Shown in pieces: positions 39,975 to 48,200 of a stretch of DNA of 48,720 nucleotides (positions are counted from its first letter, which is position 1; the number at the start of each line of letters is the position of its first letter). The DNA is taken from positions 1 through 48,720 of the forward strand of contig NZ_NVPT01000016.1 of the NCBI RefSeq assembly GCF_002802985.1, written 5' to 3'. Source of the stretch: Geodermatophilus chilensis. GTDB taxonomy: Bacteria; Actinomycetota; Actinomycetes; Mycobacteriales; Geodermatophilaceae. A model generated the notes under the pieces. The model saw only the letters and a program-made list of their open reading frames with translations. It did not search any database and was not told the DNA's origin. Position numbers and translations under genes: made by a program.

Positions 39975-40741
39975 GACTGGCCGTCGCCGGCAAGGGCGGC
40001 GCCGGGAAGACGACACTGTCCGCCACGCTGGCCCTCCTGGCCGCCCGGAGCGGCCGGCCGGTCGTCGCCGTCGACGCCGACGCCAACCCCAATCTGGCCA
40101 CCGCCCTCGGCGTGCCGCCGCACGCCGCTTCCCTCCGCCCGGTTCCACCGTCCCTCGTCTCCCGTCGCCGGGGTGGCGCCGGGCTGCTCGAGCCGATCGA
40201 CGAGGTGCTGGACCGGTACTCGGCGTCCGGACCGGACGGCATCCGCCTGCTCGGCATGGGGGGTCCGGCGCACGCCGACGAGGGGTGCCTCTGCGCCGCG
40301 CACGCGGTGGTCTCCGCGGTGCTCGAGGACCTGGGCGGCCCGGAGCGGCTCGTCCTCGTCGACATGGAGGCCTCGCCGGAGCACCTGAGCCGGGGCACCG
40401 TCCGGCACGTCGACGCGGTCCTCCTGGTCGCCGAGCCCTACTACCGGTCCCTCGAGACGGTGCGGCGGATGAGTGCCCTCGTCGCCGAGCTGCCGGTGCC
40501 CTCGACGTCGGTCGTCGCCAACAAGGTGCGCTCGCCGGCGGACCGCGACGCGGTCGAGGAGTACTGCGGACGACACGGTCTCGCCTTCGCCGGGGCGGTC
40601 CCGTGGAGCGACGCCGTGGGGCTCGCCGACCGGGCCCGGGTGCCGGTCGCGGACGGGCCGGGCACGGGTGACGTGGTCGCGGCCGTGCACGACCTCGCCG
40701 GCACCCTCGGCCGCCTCACGGGCCATCGGCTGCTGGGCTGA
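39971..40741 (+). CDS. CooC-like ATPase with CxC motif (paralogue 4)
   Basis: A 256-aa ATPase. The deviant Walker A is GKGGAGKTT (residues 7-15), followed by VDADANPNLATALGV. The metal-type motif C106-L-C108 is in HADEGCLCAAHAVVSAVLEDL. VLVDMEASPEHLSRGT and LLVAEPYYRSLETVRRM follow. The GTG overlaps the PadR stop by four bases, so regulator and ATPase are made together. Like paralogue 3 it keeps everything needed for CooC-type nickel binding. Its 3' end overlaps a truncated ABC gene by 26 bases. Confidence 0.88.
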   Translation: MRLAVAGKGGAGKTTLSATLALLAARSGRPVVAVDADANPNLATALGVPPHAASLRPVPPSLVSRRRGGAGLLEPIDEVLDRYSASGPDGIRLLGMGGPAHADEGCLCAAHAVVSAVLEDLGGPERLVLVDMEASPEHLSRGTVRHVDAVLLVAEPYYRSLETVRRMSALVAELPVPSTSVVANKVRSPADRDAVEEYCGRHGLAFAGAVPWSDAVGLADRARVPVADGPGTGDVVAAVHDLAGTLGRLTGHRLLG

Positions 40742-41444
40742 TGGTCCGGACCTCGGCGTACAGGCAGGCGCTGGGATGGTCGCCGCCCGGGCGCACGACC
40801 AGTGCAGGGACCTCCCGGGCGCAGTCGTCGGTCGCCTTCCAGCACCGGGTGCGGAAGCGGCAGCCCGACGGCGGGTCCACGGGGTCGGGGACGTCACCGG
40901 CCAGCAGGATGCGGGAGCCGGACCCGCGCCGGGCCGGGTCGGGGACGGGCACCGCCGAGAGCAGCGACTGCGTGTAGGGGTGTGAGGGCCGCGCGTAGAC
41001 CTGCTCCCGGGTGCCGGTCTCGACGACGGTGCCCAGGTACATGACCGCCACCCGGTCGCTGATCTGCCGCACCAGCGCCAGGTCGTGGGCGATGAACAGG
41101 TAGGACAGCCCCAGGTCCCGCTGCAGACGGTCGAGCAGGCCCACCACCTGCGCCTGGATGGAGACGTCGAGGCTGGACACGGGCTCGTCCAGGACGAGCA
41201 GCTCCGGATCGAGGGCGAGGGCGAGGGCGAGGGCGAGGGCGAGGGCGCGGGCGATGCCGATCCGCTGGCGCTGCCCGCCGGAGAACTCCGCGGGGTACCG
41301 GTGCACCGCACCGGCCGGCAGCCCAACCAGGTCCAACAGCTCGGTCACCCGCCGCGCTCCTCCCGCGGCGCGGTAGCGGCCAGCCGTCCGCAGCGGCTGG
41401 GCGACGATCTCGCCCGCGCTCATGCGGGGGTTGAGCGAGGCGTA
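40716..41444 (-). pseudogene. Oligopeptide ABC transporter ATPase (DppF/OppF type), 5'-truncated
   Basis: The family reading begins abruptly at YASLNPRMSAGEIVAQPL, the region just after the Q-loop, and runs to the normal end. The ABC signature FSGGQRQRIGIARA, Walker B LLVLDEPVSSLD, the His switch FIAHDLALV and the C-terminal oligo-transporter Cys block (CRFRTRCWKATDDCA) are present. The first ~120 residues with Walker A are missing; the open frame upstream is unrelated low-complexity sequence. No permease gene is near. It is a remnant whose 5' part was lost by deletion or rearrangement at about 41445. Confidence 0.85.
41211..41246. repeat. Hexanucleotide tandem repeat, GAGGGC x6
   Basis: Six perfect copies of GAGGGC. 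Read on the minus strand it is GCCCTC, encoding an Ala-Leu run (ALALALALALAL) between ARALAL and DPELLVLDEP, where intact homologues have only one or two such pairs. Confidence 0.9.
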
Positions 41445-41705
41445 CGAGGAAGGACAAGGACGTCCCCACCGGCTCACCGCTGCGCCGGACGCTCCTTCCC
41501 GCGGTCCGCGCGGACCTGCCGCCCGCCGCGCGGTCGACGCCGCCGGGGGCATGCGGCGAGCACTGGGTCCGCTGCTGTGGTTGTCCATGGGACGGGGTGG
41601 GTAGCGCGAGCGACGGACGGGAGCCCGCCCGGCTTGGACCCAACAGGTCGGCGGTTCCCCTGCTCCGGTCGTGGGTCTCGTGTCCGCGGCCAGGAGGACG
41701 TCACC

Positions 41706-41912
41706 ATGAGCACGAGTGAGCGTGTCACCTGGGAGACCTGCCCGACCTGCGGACGGTGTGCAGCGGTGGGCTGGCGGGACGGGATCCCGGTCGAGGTCGA
41801 CTGTCCCGGCGGCTGCGGGCTGACCGCCGCGGAGTTCACCGGGCGGACCCGCCCGAGCGTCCTCTCCTCCTCGGTCGGGCGGTGGACGACCGCGGCCAGC
41901 ACCTGGAACTGA
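41706..41912 (+). CDS. Small Cys-rich (zinc-ribbon-like) protein, 68 aa
   Basis: MSTSERVTWETCPTCGRCAAVGWRDGIPVEVDCPGGCGL carries a CPTCGRC knuckle and a second CPGGC knuckle, a pattern typical of a short zinc ribbon. The rest is Thr/Ser-rich. The ATG follows a GGAGG ribosome site. No partner gene is obvious. It could be a nucleic-acid- or protein-binding ribbon; function unknown. Confidence 0.65.
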   Translation: MSTSERVTWETCPTCGRCAAVGWRDGIPVEVDCPGGCGLTAAEFTGRTRPSVLSSSVGRWTTAASTWN

Positions 41913-41976
41913 GGCCCACGTCGGTCCCGACCGGCGTCCCAGCGAGTCGCGTGCCCGGTCGGTGGAGCGCCGCTCC

Positions 41977-42288
41977 TCACCCGGTCGGCTCGGGTGGCGG
42001 TGCGGGCCGGTCCCCGGATTCGTCCGGTCGCCGGCGGCAGGACGGCCACGGTCGGACGTAGGGGACGTCGCGGGGCAGCCCCAGCTCACCGAGCCGCTCG
42101 TTGAGCGCGTGAGCCAGGATGTCGTACTGGTGGTCGTCGAGCGGCATGAGGCCGACCGTGTAGGCCTCGAGCTCCAGCGGAGCCGCAGTCCCGCCCAGGG
42201 CGATGTAGCGGAACCACAGCTGCTCGAGGTCCAGCTGCCCGCGCCGACACGCCGCGGTGACGGCCTCTCGCCGCCGGTCGCCCGTCAT
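41977..42288 (-). CDS. Hypothetical actinobacterial protein, 103 aa
   Basis: Starts MTGDRRREAVTAACRRGQLDLEQLWFRYIALGGTAAPLELEAYTVGLMPLDDHQYDILAHALNERLGELG. This is a helical soluble protein type I recognise as common in high-GC actinobacteria and lacking a known function. The ATG at 42288 has GAGGAG at good distance. It follows a GAF-ANTAR regulator on the same strand, and the frame of that regulator runs ~200 bases into it. Confidence 0.75.
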   Translation of the reverse strand: MTGDRRREAVTAACRRGQLDLEQLWFRYIALGGTAAPLELEAYTVGLMPLDDHQYDILAHALNERLGELGLPRDVPYVRPWPSCRRRPDESGDRPAPPPEPTG

Positions 42289-43057
42289 GAACACCGCTCC
42301 TCCCTGCCGACGGACCCGAAGCGTCGGCGCTGGTGGAGGACAGGATTTCCCACGCGAGGTCGCGCGCCTTCGTGTTCGTGCGCTGCGACCGCTCCGCCAG
42401 CATGCGGAAGGCGGTGTGCTCGTCGACGTGGTGGCGTTCGCGCAGGACCCCCTTGGCCTGACCGATCAGGTCGCGGGTGACCAACGCCTGGTGGAGGTGC
42501 GCGTTGAGCCGGCGCAGCTCCTCCTGGGACCGGGCATTGGCCAGGATCACCGCCGCCTTCTCGGCGAACAGGGCGAGGATCCGCTCGTCGCGGTCGGTGA
42601 ACGCCGCCTCCTGTCGGGCGTAGACCTTGACCGCCCCGAGACTCTCCCCGCGCACGACCAGCGGGGTGCTCAGGCTGCTGCCCAGGCCCAGGTGCGCCAC
42701 CGACGCGGTCCAGTTCGGCCACCGCGTCTCGTTCCACGTCGAGTCGACGCGGTAGCCCACCTGGTCCCGGGCGGCCGACAGACAGGGGCCCTCGTCGAGC
42801 TCGTACTGCAGGGCGTCGGCCTCCTCCACCAGCGGATCCGTGGCAGCCGCGGTCGTCCTCGTCGGCCCGTCCAGCAACGTCACCCCCGCACCGTTGCTGC
42901 CGGGGAGGGTCTCCGCCGCCAGGGTGGTGACCAGTTCGAGGACGCTGCTCAGCGTCTCCTCCGCCAACAACACGCCGCTCAGGCGACTCAGCGCCGCCGA
43001 CAGGCCCGCGGCTCCGAGCGCACCCAGATCGCCCGAGGATCCCTGCGCCCCGGTCAC
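42086..43057 (-). CDS. GAF-ANTAR regulator, probable 3' frame lesion
   Basis: A GAF sensor domain (about residues 10-160: TLPGSNGAGVTLLDG, YELDEGPCLSAARDQVGYRVDST, LSTPLVVRGESLGAVKVYA) is followed by an ANTAR RNA-binding domain (LHQALVTRDLIGQAKGVLRERHHVDEHTAFRMLAERS). ANTAR proteins act as antiterminators by binding paired hexaloops. The frame then continues ~70 residues beyond the domain, entirely inside the next gene, which is unusual. A one-base indel near 42290-42330 would give a normal short end. The start is the GTG at 43057. Which RNAs it controls is unknown. Confidence 0.8.
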   Translation of the reverse strand: MTGAQGSSGDLGALGAAGLSAALSRLSGVLLAEETLSSVLELVTTLAAETLPGSNGAGVTLLDGPTRTTAAATDPLVEEADALQYELDEGPCLSAARDQVGYRVDSTWNETRWPNWTASVAHLGLGSSLSTPLVVRGESLGAVKVYARQEAAFTDRDERILALFAEKAAVILANARSQEELRRLNAHLHQALVTRDLIGQAKGVLRERHHVDEHTAFRMLAERSQRTNTKARDLAWEILSSTSADASGPSAGRSGVHDGRPAARGRHRGVSARAAGPRAAVVPLHRPGRDCGSAGARGLHGRPHAARRPPVRHPGSRAQRAAR

Positions 43058-43285
43058 GTCACACCTGCGGGTGGGTGCTGGGAGACGGAGGGACGGCACC
43101 GCGGCCCCTGCGCAACCTCCGCAAGCCGGCCGGTCGACAGGACGGGTTCGAACACAGACATGACCACTCCTCGCCCGGCGCGGGACGGGGAAGGCCATCG
43201 GCTTCTGCTTCCGCCACCGCCACGGCAGGCCTGAGTCTGCTCCGCGTGCCGATGACCCCACGGTCCTCCGGGCCCAGGACTTGTC

Positions 43286-43295
43286 AACGATCGTT
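43286..43295. promoter_or_regulatory. Perfect 10-bp palindrome
   Basis: AACGATCGTT, in the non-coding region upstream of the HTH gene at 43420. A nearby TAACGATT (43315-43322) repeats part of it. It could be an operator half-set; not proven. Confidence 0.3.
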
Positions 43296-43318
43296 TCGGT
43301 AGCCATGCTTGCGGTAAC

Positions 43319-43352
43319 GATTCTTGCCGCAACCCCTATTGCGGCAAGAATC
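43319..43352. promoter_or_regulatory. Perfect 14-bp inverted repeat upstream of HTH gene
   Basis: Arms GATTCTTGCCGCAA and TTGCGGCAAGAATC around CCCCTA. It ends 67 bases before the ATG of the HTH protein. There is no T-run after it, so it is more likely an operator, or a 5'-leader hairpin, than a terminator. Confidence 0.7.
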
Positions 43353-43419
43353 CTTGCCCACACAGCCCCTGCCACGGCCCGGTGGACCGGCGCCCGACCT
43401 CGAAGGAGTGAACAGCCAC

Positions 43420-43923
43420 ATGAGACACGAGGACGCCGGTCGCCAGGTCCGCGAGGACGCCGACCGCCCACCGGACGCCGCGCGGGAGGCGCCCCAGCAC
43501 GACCCGACGCTGCTGGCGCTGGAGGAGCTCGTCGCCGCCGCGGAAGAGGTGTGCCGAATGGCCGCGCACGTCACCACCCGCGCCGCACACATCCGCACCC
43601 GCCGCATGGAGGGACTCCCCTACCGGCAGATCGTCGCGGGCGAGGACGTCCCTCTGATCGCCGCCCTGCTGACCCACAACATCCAGCGACTGGAGGCGGC
43701 CGGTACCCGGTTCCGGCAGGCCGAGGCCCACGCCCTGCACGACGAGGGCATGACGATGGAGGAAATCGGCCGGCTCTTCGGACTCACCCGCCAGCGCATC
43801 TCCGCACTGATCCGCGGCGCATCGGCTCCAGCACCGGACCAGGCCATCCACCAGAACGGCCCCCTGCCGAACACCGCTGGCGCACCGGACCTCCCCGATG
43901 AGTCCGGCCAGTCCGGTCGATGA
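43420..43923 (+). CDS. Helix-turn-helix protein (sigma region-4-like)
   Basis: A 167-aa protein with ATG at 43420, preceded by GAAGGAG. Residues ~25-110 are helical (LALEELVAAAEEVCRMAAHVTTRAAHIRTRRMEGLPYRQIV). Residues ~108-130 form a helix-turn-helix, DEGMTMEEIGRLFGLTRQRISALIRG, of the kind in sigma-70 region 4. The tail is disordered. It lacks other sigma-factor regions, so it is a DNA-binding regulator rather than a sigma factor. The strong palindrome just upstream suggests autoregulation. Confidence 0.75.
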   Translation: MRHEDAGRQVREDADRPPDAAREAPQHDPTLLALEELVAAAEEVCRMAAHVTTRAAHIRTRRMEGLPYRQIVAGEDVPLIAALLTHNIQRLEAAGTRFRQAEAHALHDEGMTMEEIGRLFGLTRQRISALIRGASAPAPDQAIHQNGPLPNTAGAPDLPDESGQSGR

Positions 43924-44206
43924 CCGGACGGGCGCAGCCCGGCGCAAGCTGCACGTGGGCCACGCCCACGCTGGCGTCGATGCTGCTCGGTCACGGCGAC
44001 TGCTTCTGCCATCCTCCAGTGATGGGCCCTGCCGGGATTCCATGCCCGCCGCGACCTGCGGGTGCGTGACGCACGAGGCTCCGCTCCACCACCGATGACG
44101 GCAGGCAGTGAGGCGCTGGCGCACTCGACCGCTGTCCGATCCGCTCCGGCGCCCCAGCTGTTCCGGCATCGGGCCCCCCGACGCCGGGTAGCCGCAGCTG
44201 GTGGAG

Positions 44207-45835
44207 ATGCTGCAGCGACTTGCCGGCCGGGTGCGCGGGAAACCGCGCGGCAGAGTGCGGGTGGTCGACCCCAGCCCGTTGAACTGGCTGTACATCACGT
44301 ACAACACCGTCGAGGAGCCGGTGCGGGTCACTCACCGCGGCAAGGTGCGCCCGGCGGCGATGCGCAGCTACCGGTGGCGGGGCAGGCGGACGCTGGAGAT
44401 CCGGGTGCGGCCCGGCGACCGCTTCGCGGACGGCACCACGCTCACCGCCGACTCCGTGCGCCGGGCTCTGGAGGAGCAGTTCCGGTGGGAGGCGCCGCAC
44501 CCGCCGGGCACCCACTTCAACATCGACCGGCGCAGCCGGGTGGAGATCGTCGACGAGCACATCGTGCGGCTGCACATGCCCGAGGTCGACGGGCTCGTGC
44601 TGGGCAAGCTGCGGGCCACGCACGTGATGAGCGACCGGTTCTGGGCAGACCTCGGCTTCGGCTACGCCCGCAACCGCTCGGGCGAAGGCCACTGGTAGGT
44701 GATCGACGCGCCGGGGCCGTGGGCCTCGGGAGCCTTCACCCTCATCGAGGGGCACTCCGTCATCGACACCGAGGCCATCGTCACCGATGGCGCCGACCGC
44801 ACCTGGCTGCAGACCGAGGACCGCTCCCCCACCCTGCGGCTGCGGGCCAACCCGCACTACTGGGACCGCCGCCGCGGGCCCCGCGTGGCGGAGGTCGAGT
44901 TCCGCAACGACCTTCCGCCCGAGCGAGCGCTGGAGCTCGTGTGCGACACCGTCGGGGAGGTCGACCTGGTGACCGAGGTGCCACCCACCGCCGCCGGGCG
45001 CGTACGCCGCTCCCGGCACGCGCGGCTCGTCGCGGTCGACGCCGTGCGCGTGCTGGCCGGGGCAATCGACCGCAGCGCCGAGGGCCTGCCGCTGGTCGAC
45101 GTCCGCGCCCGGCGGGCACTCAACCTGGCCGTCGACCGCCGCGCCCTGGCCGACGACGTCCTCGACGGCCATGCTCACCCGTTGGCCGGGCTCACCCCGC
45201 CGACGCCGCTGACCGCCCTGCACCGCGCGCCCGGACGGCTCCGCCCGTACCCACACAATCCGGACGAGGCCGCGCGGCTGTGGCGGGCCGTCGGCGGGGC
45301 CCACCGGCCGCTGCGGCTGGCGACCTTCGGCTCCTGGGAAGCCGTCGCGCACGCCGTCGCCGCCCAGTGGCACACCGCCCTGGGGCTGGCCGTGGACGTG
45401 ACGGCGCTCCGCGGTGCCGACGCCGAGCGCGACGCCCGCCGCCGACAGGCCGCCAAGCTGCCGCGCGACTGGGACGTGCTGCTGGTCGACCACGGCGCCC
45501 AGTCGGTCGACGTCCCGCCGTTGGAGCTGCACCGGGCCTTCGTCGGCCGCTCCGGTGAGTTCCGCGCCGGCCCCGTCGACCCGGAGTTCGAGCGGCTGTT
45601 CACCCGGCTGCGGAGCCGCACCTCGCAGCTGGGGCAGGTGCTGGCCGCCAACCGGATCGACCGTTACGTCAGCTCTCAGGCTCTCGCCCTGTTCCTCGTC
45701 GCACCACGGGCGCTGTACGCGGTCAACCACGACGTCGACTTCCGGCCGTACGCGACCACCTTCGAGCTCGCCGACACGTCCGTCCGACGCGGCCACTGGT
45801 CGACGCGGCAGCGAGGGACGCCCGTGGCAACGTAG
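44207..45835 (+). pseudogene. SBP_bac_5-like peptide-binding protein gene, interrupted by TAG
   Basis: The first part (GTG 44201 or ATG 44207) reads NWLYITYNTVEEPVRVTHRGKVRPA...LEIRVRPGDRFADGTTLTADSVRRALEEQ, the family-5 solute-binding pattern. A TAG at 44696-44698 follows GEGHW. The same frame continues without loss as VIDAPGPWASGAFTLIEGHS and LRLRANPHYWDRRRGPRVAEVEF, to RRALNLAVDRRALADDVLDGHAHPLAGLTPPT and the end at 45835. No secretion signal is seen at the start, which is unusual for a binding protein. One codon change would give a ~540-aa protein. Confidence 0.8.
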
Positions 45836-46209
45836 GGCGGTCGTCGTATGACCCCCAGTCACATTCGAGGGGTTCTCCGCCATCCGTTGTGATGCCGTTC
45901 GCGCAGGTCCCGGACCCCTACGACGTTCGCTGCCGTCCGCCCCGGAGCGCTGCCGTACAGGCCGGGTTGCTGTACCGGTTGCTGTAGCTCTCCTCCCGCG
46001 TTCCGGCGTGTCGACCGGTCCGAGTCTTGGCCTCAGTGGAGCGTGCGCCGGGACTGCGCCGGCCGCCCTCCCTCGCGGAGGCTGACGCGCCAAAGCGCTG
46101 GTTATGCGTGTCTGGCCTCGGAGGATGGAGGCCACTCCGCCTCGTCCAGTGCTCGGCTCTCCGTTTGCCTCGGCTCGGCCAGGTGACCAACTGCGCGCCA
46201 CTCTGCACC
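45836..46209. other. Gap of about 370 bases
   Basis: No credible gene. A short direct repeat of GGTTGCTGTA occurs twice in a row at about 45963-45986. The rest presumably holds the promoter for the SRPBCC gene. Confidence 0.4.
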
Positions 46210-46773
46210 GTGGTCGGGTCGGTCCTGGCCGGACGTGCCGCCCGCTCAGGCGACGTGGTCGCGGTCCGCCTCGTGGGCGCGGCCCCGGAGCGGGTCTTCG
46301 AGTTCCTCGCCGACCTGCACAACCACTGGCTGCTGGAGGACCGCTTCGTCGAACTCAGCGGCCTCGACGGCGACGAGGGCAGCGGCCCCCGCGGGGGCCG
46401 GGTGCGGCTCAAGGGGCCACTCGGCATCAGCCGGGAAGCACGGACCCGCGTGCTCTCGGCCCGCCCCCCCACCGCGGTCCGTCCCGGCAGGTTGGCCGGA
46501 CGCGCGGACATCGGCAGGGGGACCACCGGACGGGTGGCCTGGGAGATCGCCGTCGGGGAGAACGGCGGGTCGCGGGTCACCTTGAGGGCGGCCGCGGAGC
46601 GCGCGTCCCTGCTCGATCGGACGCTGCTGCTGCTCGGCCGCTGGTGGCTACAGCACACCTTCGACCGCGCCCTCGCCAACCTCGACCGCATCCTCGAGCC
46701 GGCAACGACAGCGCCGGAGACCTCACCGGCTCCATCCGTGCGGCCCGTCCTCGAGCAGAAGGCGGCCGGGTGA
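46210..46773 (+). CDS. SRPBCC (polyketide cyclase/START-like) protein
   Basis: A 187-aa protein with a Bet v1-like helix-grip fold. A first strand and helix (VVAVRLVGAAPERVFEFLADLHNHWLLEDRFVELS) are followed by beta strands (GRVRLKGPLGISREARTRVLS, GRVAWEIAVGENGGSRVTLRAAAE) and a long C-terminal helix (LLLLGRWWLQHTFDRALANLDRIL). The GTG start could be 46210 or 46255. Such proteins bind hydrophobic ligands. The stop overlaps the next gene, so it is coupled to a nitroreductase-like protein. Confidence 0.75.
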   Translation: MVGSVLAGRAARSGDVVAVRLVGAAPERVFEFLADLHNHWLLEDRFVELSGLDGDEGSGPRGGRVRLKGPLGISREARTRVLSARPPTAVRPGRLAGRADIGRGTTGRVAWEIAVGENGGSRVTLRAAAERASLLDRTLLLLGRWWLQHTFDRALANLDRILEPATTAPETSPAPSVRPVLEQKAAG

Positions 46774-47273
46774 TGCGCGACCGGAAACGGCGGCTCACCA
46801 CGGCACTGGCCCGCCACGTCGTCAACCCGGTCATGCGCAGAGCCATCGAGCGGGGCATCGCGCCGCCCGGGTACGCCCTCCTCGAGACGACCGGGCGCAA
46901 GTCGGGACTGCCGCGCCGCACCCCCGTGGGGAACGGACTGGACGGCGACACCTTCTGGATCGTCGCCGAGCACGGCCGCAGCGCCGACTACGTGCGCAAC
47001 ATCGAAGCCGACCCCCGGGTGCGGATCACGGTCGGCAGGAGATGGCGCACGGGAATCGCGGTCCTCCTTCCCGAGGACGACGCACGCGAGCGCCAGCGTC
47101 TGATCGGCCGCAGGTTCAACGCCGCCGTCGTGCGCATGATGGGCATCGACCTGCTCACCGTGCGCGTCGACCTGGAGTCGTCGACCCTTTCAGGAAAGAA
47201 GCCCGACAACGAACTGGCCGCGCAACCGCAGACGTCCGCCGGCCCGGCGGATCCTGACCGGAAGAGGAACTGA
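46773..47273 (+). CDS. Deazaflavin (F420)-dependent nitroreductase-family protein
   Basis: A 166-aa DDN-type split beta-barrel. ALLETTGRKSGLPRRTPVGNGLDGDTFWIVAEHGRSADYVRNIEADPRVRITVGRRWR is the family signature, with GRKSG near the F420 phosphate site. Length is normal. Members reduce quinones or nitro compounds with F420H2 in actinobacteria. It starts at the ATG overlapping the SRPBCC stop, and its own stop overlaps the mini-lipoprotein start, so the three genes form a coupled operon. Confidence 0.88.
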   Translation: MRDRKRRLTTALARHVVNPVMRRAIERGIAPPGYALLETTGRKSGLPRRTPVGNGLDGDTFWIVAEHGRSADYVRNIEADPRVRITVGRRWRTGIAVLLPEDDARERQRLIGRRFNAAVVRMMGIDLLTVRVDLESSTLSGKKPDNELAAQPQTSAGPADPDRKRN

Positions 47274-47458
47274 TGACCCTGGACCTGGCAACGCGTAATC
47301 GTCCTCGACGCCGCTCGACCTGTTGCCGGACCGCACTCGTCGGCGTCGCGGCGCTCCTGAGCTGGACTCTGGCCGGGTGTGGGGACCCCGACGACGATGA
47401 GGGCGGCGGTGGCGGTGGCTACTTGTCTCAACAGTCGATCCAGCAGGAGCTCGGCTGA
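47273..47458 (+). CDS. Mini-lipoprotein, 61 aa
   Basis: Basic N-terminus (RNRPRRRSTCC), hydrophobic segment TALVGVAALLSWTLAGCG with lipobox LAGC (Cys at ~36), then an acidic and Gly-rich short tail DPDDDEGGGGGGYLSQQSIQQEL. This makes a surface lipid-anchored peptide of ~25 residues. Coupled to the nitroreductase gene. Function unknown. Confidence 0.65.
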   Translation: MTLDLATRNRPRRRSTCCRTALVGVAALLSWTLAGCGDPDDDEGGGGGGYLSQQSIQQELG

Positions 47459-47520
47459 GCCACGACGGACCCACGGAGCTACGCCCGCCCGTGGCGATGG
47501 AGTGGAGGAGAGAAGAGTCA

Positions 47521-47850
47521 GTGGAGCTATGGATCAACCCGTCGTGCTCGAAGTGTCAAGTGGCCACTGAACTGCTCGACGGAGCGGGCGCCCAGTACAC
47601 GGTCCGCCGACCCGCCCACGGGCGATGAGCTGGACGCCGTGCTGCGCCGGCTGGGTCTCGATTTCTGGGACATCGCATGATCCAACGAGCCTCTCGCCGA
47701 CGAACTGGACCTTGCGCATCTGCCGCGCGACCGCAGACGCTGGCTCAACGTCATGGCCGCCAACCCGCTGCTCATCCAGCGGCCGCTGATCACCGCCGAT
47801 GACGGCACGACCCGTGATCGGACGGTCGGAGGAGGCGGTGCGTCAATCGC
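47521..47850 (+). pseudogene. arsC: Arsenate-reductase-like (ArsC/Spx fold) gene, frameshifted
   Basis: Pieces in different frames make an ArsC: VELWINPSCSKCQVATELLDGAGAQYTVRR carries the catalytic Cys region, then GDELDAVLRRLGLDFWDIA, a TGA, NEPLADELDLAHLPRDRRRWLNVMAANPLLIQRPLITADDGT, and finally a shifted end. RRPLI-type Arg (here QRPLI) is the arsenate-binding region. Frame changes occur near 47610-47625 and after 47805, with a stop at about 47679-47681. The gene cannot make a full protein as written. Confidence 0.75.
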
Positions 47851-48200
47851 TCCGAGCTTCCACACCTTCCTGGTCGTCCGGCCCGCCGCGCTGACCGTTG
47901 ATGCGTGCACCGTCCGGCCTGGGCGAAACTTCGCGACCGCGCATCAGGACATCCAACGCCGCGTCCTCATGTTCGCCGTCACCTCCCCCTTTCCGGTCAG
48001 CGCGGGAAACGGACGGAACACCGACCGCGGGTCGCCGAGCGCTCGACGGTCGCGGTGAGCGCTGGGGGCCCGGCGGAGCAAGTAGGACCGAGCCCCCAGC
48101 CCATAGGACACACACGACAGCCCGCGCGATCATGACCATGGGGCTCTTCCTTCGCCGGTTGCGCTTGTGATCACGGCCGGTGGGAGGCGGCGGCACGCGG
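47851..48200. other. Gap of about 350 bases
   Basis: No credible gene on either strand between the broken arsC and the broken membrane-protein gene. Some GC-rich inverted repeats occur near 48030-48075 but none stands out. Confidence 0.35.

Noticed and set aside
43420-43923. HTH protein as an ECF sigma factor
   Set aside because: Only a region-4-like helix-turn-helix is present; there is no region 2 core-binding or -10 recognition sequence.
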